The translations under genes were made by a program, and so were the position numbers. A stretch of 13,719 nt of DNA from Microcaldota archaeon. GTDB lineage: Archaea > Micrarchaeota > Micrarchaeia > Micrarchaeales > Micrarchaeaceae. Below the pieces are notes generated by a model. It had not been told where the DNA came from. It saw only the letters and a list, made by a program, of their open reading frames with translations, and did no database searches. This document shows, piece after piece, positions 7,631-12,704 of the stretch. The stretch lies in the NCBI GenBank assembly GCA_021834865.1, contig JAKBRD010000022.1:1-13719 (forward strand). The letters run 5' to 3'. Within the stretch, counting starts at the first letter, position 1. Each line of letters opens with the position of its first letter.

Positions 7631-7640
7631 ATTTATATAA
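7631..7640 (+). promoter_or_regulatory. TATA box of the histone gene
   Basis: ATTTATATAA is a strong archaeal TATA box just after the acetyltransferase stop. It would start transcription near 7661, a few bases before the GGTG at 7666-7669, giving a leader of about 14 bases to the ATG at 7675. Confidence 0.6.
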
Positions 7641-7674
7641 AAGCTATCATGAAATGTATAAACACGGTGTATGC

Positions 7675-7872
7675 ATGTACATATCAAAATCAAAAATAAA
7701 AAAGATGCTCAAAGATGCGGGAGCCGAGCGTGTCAGCGATACTGCAGCAAAATCGTTTCAGGACTCTCTCAACAAGTTTGCCTTTGGCGTAGCAAAGAAA
7801 TCAGTGAAGTTTTGCAACCACGCAAAGCGCAAGACGGTTGAGGAATCAGATATAAAGCTTGCGTTCCAATAA
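7675..7872 (+). CDS. Archaeal histone (histone-fold DNA-binding protein)
   Basis: A 65-residue single histone fold that packages DNA as dimers or larger stacks. It aligns by eye with HMfA/HMfB: KDAGAERVSDTAAKSF corresponds to KDAGAERVSDDA in HMfB, and HAKRKTVEESDIKLAF to the loop 2 and helix 3 segment, including the RKT DNA-contacting motif. The N-terminus is shorter than in HMfB, lacking the IAPIGRI segment and beginning MYISKSKIKKMLK instead. A cysteine (FCNHAKRKT) lies near the end of helix 2. The start at 7675 is preferred over ATG 7654 because GGTG (7666-7669) is five bases upstream and 7654 is ahead of the expected transcription start. The next gene begins 17 bases after the stop and is probably co-transcribed. 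Confidence 0.94.
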   Translation: MYISKSKIKKMLKDAGAERVSDTAAKSFQDSLNKFAFGVAKKSVKFCNHAKRKTVEESDIKLAFQ

Positions 7873-7889
7873 AAGATAGATGTGATTAA

Positions 7890-8267
7890 ATGAAGCATAT
7901 GGGTACGCTAGCCAATCTTGCCATCCTTGCCTTGGTTCTCTCCTCAGTAATAAATTCGAGCGTGGCAAACCAGACAACAGCCGTCCCGATTGCGTACAGG
8001 GCGATAGTTGGCATAGTGCTAATAGTCATATGCATATTCCTTTTCTACAAATTCTTCAAGTATGCGATAGCCGGGTTGTTCGTCGTCGTAATATTGCTCA
8101 TATTGCTGTCTACTACATACTACTTTTTCAAGACTGGCGAATTCAGCATAAGCTATAGCCTGAAGTTCCTTTCTGACATATACGGTTTCTTCGCAGGAAG
8201 CACCCACAGCGTCCCGGCTGCAAATTCAATATCGGGAATCATAAATACGACCAATGCCACAAAATAG
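7890..8267 (+). CDS. Small membrane protein of unknown function
   Basis: A 125-residue protein that I do not recognise. It has three hydrophobic segments: about 5-25 (which could be a signal peptide ending near SSVANQ), 35-53, and 57-78, then a polar C-terminal tail of about 45 residues rich in Ser, Asn and Thr. The short basic KFFK link between helices two and three suggests a tight cytoplasmic turn. GTGAT lies three bases before the ATG and can act as a ribosome-binding site. It follows the histone gene by 17 bases on the same strand and precedes the RNase P RNA. No catalytic or metal-binding motif is visible. Confidence 0.7.
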   Translation: MKHMGTLANLAILALVLSSVINSSVANQTTAVPIAYRAIVGIVLIVICIFLFYKFFKYAIAGLFVVVILLILLSTTYYFFKTGEFSISYSLKFLSDIYGFFAGSTHSVPAANSISGIINTTNATK

Positions 8268-8291
8268 GTCCTAAGCTCCAATCTGCGAAAG

Positions 8292-8301
8292 GGATTTATT
8301 A
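8292..8301 (+). promoter_or_regulatory. rnpB: Candidate TATA element for RNase P RNA
   Basis: GGATTTATTA is centred about 28 bases before the first paired nucleotide of the RNA, the usual archaeal spacing. A second AT-rich stretch, GTTTATACTATA (8313-8324), is too close to the RNA 5' end to serve as its TATA box. Confidence 0.4.
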
Positions 8302-8324
8302 CTTAAGCTAGAGTTTATACTATA

Positions 8325-8559
8325 GCGGCGGTGGGCGGGCAGCTTACCGAAAGGAGGAAGCTCCCCTCATACAGAGCATTAAAGGGCTTAAGGCCCTATT
8401 CGGAATAGAAACGAACGGCTACGCTGCATAAAGCTATGACACTACGAGCGCAACGATGCCGATGAAACGCGCCGATGCAAATGCTGTGAGTATGCAAGGC
8501 CTTTGAGCCGCTCAGTCAAATGCTGCCTAAAACAGAAAGGGGGCTACGGCCCGCCGCCC
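8325..8559 (+). ncRNA. rnpB: RNase P RNA (compact archaeal form)
   Basis: The catalytic RNA of RNase P, which removes 5' leaders from pre-tRNAs. The ends pair as a 10-bp P1 helix, 8327-8336 with 8549-8558, including one G-U. The universal P4 core can be drawn exactly: AGCUCCCC (8359-8366, in CR-I GAGGAAGCUCCCC) pairs with GGGGGCU (8539-8545, in CR-V ACAGAAAGGGGGCU), leaving U8362 as the conserved single bulged uridine. GAGUAUGCAAGGCC (about 8487-8500) resembles CR-IV, and AAUGCUGCCUAAAACAG before CR-V is typical of archaeal type A. GAAAC-containing segments between about 8408 and 8475 are candidates for the specificity domain. At about 235 nt it is shorter than common archaeal examples (about 300 nt). 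Exact ends are set by the P1 pairing. Confidence 0.92.
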
Positions 8560-8575
8560 TATATATTGTGATAAC

Positions 8576-8791
8576 GTGGATGAAAAAGAAAGCGAACTGA
8601 TGCACGGCATGGTCAACTGCTACAACACATGCCACGAAGATTTCGAGCATACGGTGCGTATGGTGGCTGCAGCACGTGCTCTCGACGAAGAAAAAGTAAT
8701 ATCCACGCTTAAAAAGATAAAGGCAGAATCGGGAGATTCAGAGGAATACCTTTCCCTGCGCTCCAAGCTGCCGGAGGATTTCCCGATATAA
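8576..8791 (+). CDS. Small hypothetical protein (71 residues)
   Basis: Not recognised. As written it is 71 residues, acidic and probably mostly helical, with MVNCYNTCHEDFEH (12-25) followed by two helices, about 24-35 and 38-50 (DEEKVISTLKKIK), and a tail ending LPEDFPI. The Cys15-x3-Cys19-His20 cluster could bind metal, but there is no second half. The GTG at 8576 follows GTGATAAC, a partial ribosome-binding match. However, the TATA-like CTATATATT at 8559-8567 would start transcription near 8590, which would favour ATG 8600 or 8609 instead. The gene lies 16 bases after the RNase P RNA and 16 bases before the next small protein. Confidence 0.6.
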   Translation: MDEKESELMHGMVNCYNTCHEDFEHTVRMVAAARALDEEKVISTLKKIKAESGDSEEYLSLRSKLPEDFPI

Positions 8792-8807
8792 GTTGTAAGT
8801 TGTTTGC

Positions 8808-8987
8808 ATGGTTATATATGATTCTGATTTCGGCGCATATATGTGCAAGCTGTGCATGCTTCACTATGAAAGCGAGGAGCTTGCAAAAAAATGCGAGGCT
8901 TGGGACAGGCTCCATGATTCATGCAATCTTACAATAGCTAGCAGGAGCGTAGAAGCGATTTCAAGAAAGGAATCGCTTAACAAATAA
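8808..8987 (+). CDS. Cysteine-rich small protein, probably zinc-binding
   Basis: A 59-residue protein. The pattern Cys13-x2-Cys16-x2-His19, Cys29, His36 and Cys39 suggests a single zinc site or compact zinc ribbon. YMCKLCMLHYESEELAKKC and WDRLHDSCNLTIASRS resemble, from memory, a widespread archaeal family of tiny proteins of the form CxxCGLxYxDxxxAxKCExW-SCN-I. Its function is not known to me. No strong ribosome-binding motif precedes the ATG, so it may rely on translation of the upstream 71-residue gene or be leaderless. It ends six bases before the 3' end of the tRNA(CAU) gene on the other strand. Confidence 0.72.
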   Translation: MVIYDSDFGAYMCKLCMLHYESEELAKKCEAWDRLHDSCNLTIASRSVEAISRKESLNK

Positions 8988-8992
8988 GGGTT

Positions 8993-9111
8993 TGGCGGGG
9001 GTGGGGTTTGAACCCACGGCCTCTAGATTTCTCGTCATCGCAATAATTGCTCATCACTCATAATGCTATGCATATGAGTCTAGCGCTCTAACCAGGCTGA
9101 GCTACTCCGCC
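8993..9111 (-). tRNA. tRNA with CAU anticodon (probably elongator Met), containing an intron
   Basis: On the minus strand, the acceptor strand is 9111-9105 pairing with 9000-8994 and the discriminator A is at 8993; CCA is not encoded. The D stem is GCTC/GAGC. Anticodon stem CTAGA/TCTAG closes the loop C-U-CAU-A-A once the intron is removed, and the T arm is GTGGG-TTCAAAC-CCCAC. The 44-nt intron spans 9029-9072, at the canonical 37/38 position (ambiguous by one base). CAU can belong to initiator Met, elongator Met or Ile2 (agmatidine-modified). G1-C72 argues against an archaeal initiator, which normally has A1-U72, and elongator Met is preferred over Ile2 without proof. Position 6:67 is an A-C mismatch within an otherwise fully paired acceptor stem. 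Confidence 0.9.
9029..9072 (-). other. tRNA(CAU) intron
   Basis: A 44-nt intron next to the anticodon. The exon segment ACTCATA (tRNA positions 31-37) can pair fully with intron TATGAGT (9056-9062), so the anticodon is hidden in a hairpin before splicing. A second small hairpin, GCAA-TTA-TTGC, lies at 9040-9050. A canonical 3-4-3 bulge-helix-bulge is not perfect: a relaxed form with CUC/GAG and a 3-nt AAA bulge at the 3' splice site is possible. Boundaries assume splicing between 37 and 38. Confidence 0.75.
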
Positions 9112-9144
9112 ACAGAGATAAAAGCACACTAAATACCCAAACAA

Positions 9145-9152
9145 TATATAAA
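9145..9152 (-). promoter_or_regulatory. TATA box of tRNA(CAU)
   Basis: On the minus strand this reads TTTATATA, centred 38 bases upstream of the mature tRNA 5' end. It implies a short 5' leader of about 12 bases, to be removed by RNase P, whose RNA is encoded nearby. Confidence 0.55.
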
Positions 9153-9171
9153 TTACTTTTGCAACCTGCTT

Positions 9172-10443
9172 CTAATTTTCCGGCAAGTGCTCCAAAATGT
9201 ATTTCGAGGCCTTCTTTATGACTCTAGCAGTATTTTCATCAAAGCCGTCCCTGTAAAGCAGCTTTCCTCGGACTATAGTTGCTGCCACATTCGATGGATT
9301 TGCAGAATATACTACATCATTCACAAGATCGTTTCCTGTCATATTTACCGATTTCCTTAAAAGTACAATATCCGCTTTGGATCCCTCCTTTATCCCATAA
9401 TTCCTGTTTCCATAAAGGAAATTTGCAGCATTCAGCGTTGCAAATCCAAATGCCTCTTTTGCCGTTATTGCGCTTGGATTGTTAAGTCTGGCGCATTGCA
9501 GCAGCGTTCCGTATTTCATCTCTTCAAAAAGATCCAGTGAGTTGTTGCTGGCAACACTATCTGTCCCAAAAGTTATCCTTGCCCCATTTTTGCTCATTTC
9601 GTATATTGGTGGGATTCCGGAGCCCAGCTTCATGTTGCTTGTCGGATTATAAGATACCGCTCCGGAATTTGCTATGATTTTAATCTCCTTTTTATTCAGC
9701 CATACGCAGTGGACTGCCAGAAGCTTTTTGTTCATGAAGCCGTTTTTGTACATCCATTCGACTGGGCTAATCCCATACTTTTTCCTGTGTTCATCAACCT
9801 CGAATTTCGTTTCCGCTATGTGCATTGTAACATTCTTGCCATATTTTTCTGCCAATTCATATGCGGATTTTATTGTGTCCTTGGATGCTGCATAAACACC
9901 CTGTATTGAAATCATCGGATTAACGCCAATGTGCTTTTCGTTTCTTATGAAACGCTCGGCATTGGAAATTGGATCTCCCTTCTGCGTGGTTTTGTCTTTG
10001 TCAAGTATAACCCAGGCCAAATTCCCCTGATAACTCATATCTCCTACTGCTTTGGCTACTGCATCTTCGCCGTAATAGAAGTCCACAAAGTCAGTGATCC
10101 CGTTACTTATCATCTCCGCAATGCCTAAAATCGCTGAACTGTATATCATTTCAGGGCTGTTCTTCGCATCGAATTTGGAAGTTTTATCTAGGAAATCTCC
10201 AAGGCTGAGGCCGTCAGTCATTCCCCTGAGCGGGTTCATGGCTATATGAGCGTGCGTGTTTATTAATCCAGGGATTGCCGCTAGTCCTTCGCTTTTTGCG
10301 TTTATTACGGTTTCTGCCTTCTCCTCGACTTTTCCTATTTTGCTTATAACGCCATCTTTGATGAGTATGTCGGCATGGACCTCTTGCATATCCTCGCGCA
10401 GCACCTTTGCTCCCTTTATCAATATGCTTTCCTTCTCCATCAT
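9172..10443 (-). CDS. Amidohydrolase, 5'-methylthioadenosine/S-adenosylhomocysteine deaminase-like
   Basis: A 423-residue amidohydrolase of the ATZ/TRZ, SAH/MTA deaminase branch. Such enzymes remove the 6-amino group of methylthioadenosine, S-adenosylhomocysteine or related adenosines to give inosine forms, in methionine-salvage or methyl-cycle turnover. The metal ligands of the TIM-barrel site are all visible: His64 and His66 (NTHAH), His208 (MHIAET, with Glu211), His245 (AVHCVW) and Asp295 (FGTDSVASNNSLD). N- and C-terminal beta-rich segments (5-50 and about 350-405) form the usual composite domain. Two adjacent ATGs occur. The first, at 10443, overlaps the M49 stop (ATGA), so the two are translationally coupled. 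Other adenosine, guanine or cytosine deaminases of the same family remain possible. Confidence 0.88.
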   Translation of the reverse strand: MMEKESILIKGAKVLREDMQEVHADILIKDGVISKIGKVEEKAETVINAKSEGLAAIPGLINTHAHIAMNPLRGMTDGLSLGDFLDKTSKFDAKNSPEMIYSSAILGIAEMISNGITDFVDFYYGEDAVAKAVGDMSYQGNLAWVILDKDKTTQKGDPISNAERFIRNEKHIGVNPMISIQGVYAASKDTIKSAYELAEKYGKNVTMHIAETKFEVDEHRKKYGISPVEWMYKNGFMNKKLLAVHCVWLNKKEIKIIANSGAVSYNPTSNMKLGSGIPPIYEMSKNGARITFGTDSVASNNSLDLFEEMKYGTLLQCARLNNPSAITAKEAFGFATLNAANFLYGNRNYGIKEGSKADIVLLRKSVNMTGNDLVNDVVYSANPSNVAATIVRGKLLYRDGFDENTARVIKKASKYILEHLPEN

Positions 10444-12029
10444 TTTACCTTTTTGCGTATCGGCATAATTTCTATGGGCAGGTCTTCTATGGATTTGTAG
10501 GCGTTTTCAAGCTCCTTCGGATAATAACAATATTTTTCAGTAAGCTTTTTCGCCCTTTCATAATCTCCGGAAGCTTCTATTGTATTGAGTTCCTTTACTA
10601 GCTTCATTATTGCGTTTTCTATTTCAGCCATTTCTATACCGAATCTTCCTGTATTTTGGTCGTAAGATATACCTCCGTTCTCCTTCAAATAATTGTATTC
10701 TATGGCTTGCCCCATTGCGTGTGCCTCTTTGAGGCCCATTCGCATTCCCCTGAGCAGGTTTGTCGTAAAATAACTGACATAAAACTCTTTCATATCTATG
10801 CCTTCCATCATTCCAAATCTGTTAAAATGCATTGCGCAGTAAACTCCAGTTACATCTGCCCGTGCCTCTTCTATGTGCGAAAAAAGCTCCTTCAACCTGA
10901 TGGCGACTGGCTCGAATCCATTCTTTGTTTCAACCTCGCTCGCGCCCAATCCGTGTGAAAGCTCATGGAACAATACAAAGTATAATGCCGCATCTTGGGA
11001 CAGGAATTTCATCAGCGACGTATCGAGAATTTTGCCTGCTATGGGTTTTGAGAGGCGCTCAAATTTCATAGCTATTATATTTTTCATGAGTACCTTTTTG
11101 GATCCATGCACTGCCCTTACTTTTTCATCGTTGGGAAGATTGAATGCAGAAGTTACGAAACCCGCATTCGCTTCCCCTCCGAAATATACCTCGTTCACAA
11201 CAACTATGGGAGAACGCGATTGGTCCTTTCGCTTGAATTTTAGCCCGTCTTCAATAGGTATTGTTGCGTCTATTTCGTCAAGATGCAGTGCAAACGATTT
11301 GAGCTTGTCCGTTTCCTTACTTTCCAAAATGCTAATATAAGATTCGAAAAATCCCTTGTAGCCGAATTTTCTGTCCTCGTACGTTTCATAAGGCCCGATA
11401 GTGGGCTCTATCCTGCTATCAAGCGCAAGCCAGAGCTCCTGCTGCATGGAATAATCGTTTGATATAAGTGCTTCTGAGGTCGCTTTTAAATAAGCCCTAA
11501 GGGATTGGTTGTCAGCAGCCATCGCAGCCTCTTCGAGGAGCAACGAGGCCTCCTTAAGCTTGCTTCTATACTCTTCAGAATAAGGAATGGCTTCTAGCTT
11601 CCCTTGTTTTCTTCTTATTGCAGTATAATAGCTTCTTGCAGAATCCGCATCTATTGTCCCATCGGCTATGGCACTTTCAAGCTCCTGCTGGGTAAGTCCC
11701 TCAGGATATACGCCAATATCGCTACACACTCCGGTTCCGCTTACAAAAGGCTTTAGGTTGTCCAATACATTCCACGGGGATTTGTTGAAATAAACAAAAT
11801 CTAACTTTTCGGTTTCGTTTTTGGCTTCTAACTCCTTTACAATGTCCAGAGTGGTAGGGCATATCTGTTCCATAAATACATTATCCAATATGTCCGATAC
11901 CTTCTCAAGTATCCCAACTACTTTGGCCTCCGAATCGGTCAAGTCAGGTTTGCTTTCAAGCAGCTCAAAAAAAGACAGCTTTGCCAAGCCCGCTTTAATT
12001 GCCTCATCATCAAATACGTATTTAGACAT
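10440..12029 (-). CDS. M49-family metallopeptidase (dipeptidyl-peptidase III-like)
   Basis: A 529-residue putative zinc peptidase. FHELSHGLGAS contains HExxH with His355, Glu356 and His359, and IEEARADVTG at 386-395 supplies the downstream glutamate ligand (Glu387 or Glu388). The preceding AFNLPNDEKVRAVHGSKKV (295-313) is characteristic of M49 proteins. The HExxH form, rather than the HExxxH of classical DPP III, resembles M49-like domains such as that in plant NUDT3-type proteins. No signal peptide or membrane helix is seen, so it is probably cytoplasmic and likely trims peptides from the N-terminus. The ATG has GGTA five bases upstream. The gene begins 15 bases after tRNA-Gly with no room for its own promoter, and overlaps the deaminase gene at its end. 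Confidence 0.85.
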   Translation of the reverse strand: MSKYVFDDEAIKAGLAKLSFFELLESKPDLTDSEAKVVGILEKVSDILDNVFMEQICPTTLDIVKELEAKNETEKLDFVYFNKSPWNVLDNLKPFVSGTGVCSDIGVYPEGLTQQELESAIADGTIDADSARSYYTAIRRKQGKLEAIPYSEEYRSKLKEASLLLEEAAMAADNQSLRAYLKATSEALISNDYSMQQELWLALDSRIEPTIGPYETYEDRKFGYKGFFESYISILESKETDKLKSFALHLDEIDATIPIEDGLKFKRKDQSRSPIVVVNEVYFGGEANAGFVTSAFNLPNDEKVRAVHGSKKVLMKNIIAMKFERLSKPIAGKILDTSLMKFLSQDAALYFVLFHELSHGLGASEVETKNGFEPVAIRLKELFSHIEEARADVTGVYCAMHFNRFGMMEGIDMKEFYVSYFTTNLLRGMRMGLKEAHAMGQAIEYNYLKENGGISYDQNTGRFGIEMAEIENAIMKLVKELNTIEASGDYERAKKLTEKYCYYPKELENAYKSIEDLPIEIMPIRKKVK

Positions 12030-12044
12030 TAGATTACCGTAAAG

Positions 12045-12117
12045 TGCGACCGCCGGGATTTGAACCCGGGCCTCTGCCTTGGCAAGGCAACGTCCTACCA
12101 GGCTAGACTACGATCGC
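12045..12117 (-). tRNA. tRNA-Gly(GCC)
   Basis: A complete intronless cloverleaf of 73 nt on the minus strand. Acceptor GCGATCG (12117-12111) pairs with CGGTCGC (12052-12046), with one U-G. The D stem is GTCT/GGAC, anticodon stem TTGCC/GGCAG with loop TTGCCAA gives anticodon GCC, and the T arm is CCGGG-TTCAAAT-CCCGG. The discriminator is A and CCA is not encoded. The M49 peptidase gene starts 15 bases downstream on the same strand. Confidence 0.97.
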
Positions 12118-12253
12118 AGTGAAAAAAGCATATCTATTTCATGAGCTAATAATTTAACCCTTTTGATGCTGCTGTGCTCTCAGGGGAACATATCCCTAAT
12201 AAGATAAAAGAGCGATGCGGAAAGGCTATTAAGTTTTTTAGGCAAGGGTAATT
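12118..12253. other. Divergent intergenic region between tRNA-Gly and coxG-like gene
   Basis: About 136 bases without a gene. On the minus strand, TTAAATTATTAG (about 12148-12159) and AAATAGATATG (about 12129-12139) are candidate TATA elements for tRNA-Gly and the peptidase operon. On the plus strand, AATAAGATAAAAG (about 12198-12210) or ATTAAGTTTTTTAG (about 12228-12241) could serve the coxG-like gene. None is clearly better than the others. Confidence 0.4.
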
Positions 12254-12703
12254 ATGCAGACCGAATTCAGCGGAACTATTGATCTTGACGCTGCCCCTGA
12301 TAAAGTAAAAGAGCTGATTTCGAATACCGAACTAGTGGCTTCGTGCATACCTGATTCTAAGGATTTCAAGAAGCTGGACGCTACCCATTTCTCAATAACC
12401 GTAAATGTCGGCATAAGCATGGTCAGGGGGCCTTTCAAGCTCTCGGGCATCACCGAATCCATGGCAGACTATGTGCAATATTCGATAAGCGGAAAGGGCC
12501 TTGGCAGCGAGGTTGACATAACAATAAAGCTTAGCGTTGCAGGCACAGGGCCATCGGCATCAAGGGTAACATGGAGCGCGACTGCGGAATTCAAGGGCAT
12601 AATAAGTGGGGTAAGCGAGCCCATAATAAGGAAGATAACAGACGAGAAGGTTGAGGAGATAGCCTCAAACCTAAAAGCAAAGCTTGGAAACAGGGTAGTT
12701 TGA
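12254..12703 (+). CDS. CoxG-like SRPBCC domain protein
   Basis: A 149-residue protein resembling carbon monoxide dehydrogenase subunit G, a START/SRPBCC-like fold with a hydrophobic cavity. Supporting features are the N-terminal FSGTIDLDAAPDKVKELI (5-22), CIP at 31-33 at the usual LPGC position, the glycine-rich ISGKGLGSEV (78-87), SRVTWSATAEFKGIISGV (103-120), and a C-terminal amphipathic helix (122-145). In CO-oxidising bacteria CoxG helps recruit or mature the molybdenum enzyme at the membrane. No coxLMS genes are visible here, so that role is not supported locally. It lies two bases before an acyl-CoA dehydrogenase gene and is probably in one operon with it, so a lipid- or acyl-binding job is an alternative. 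GGGTAAT precedes the ATG. Confidence 0.82.
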   Translation: MQTEFSGTIDLDAAPDKVKELISNTELVASCIPDSKDFKKLDATHFSITVNVGISMVRGPFKLSGITESMADYVQYSISGKGLGSEVDITIKLSVAGTGPSASRVTWSATAEFKGIISGVSEPIIRKITDEKVEEIASNLKAKLGNRVV

Positions 12704-12704
12704 C

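Noticed and set aside
7654..7674. Earlier ATG for the histone
   Set aside because: It falls before the expected transcription start from the 7631 TATA box and lacks a GGTG motif at five bases; the ATG at 7675 has one.
10656..11340. Plus-strand open frames opposite the M49 peptidase gene
   Set aside because: Antisense to a protein with a complete zinc site; no start signals and no recognisable family.
12075..12090. Palindrome GCCTTGGCAAGGC as a possible operator
   Set aside because: It is the anticodon arm of tRNA-Gly(GCC) and needs no other explanation.
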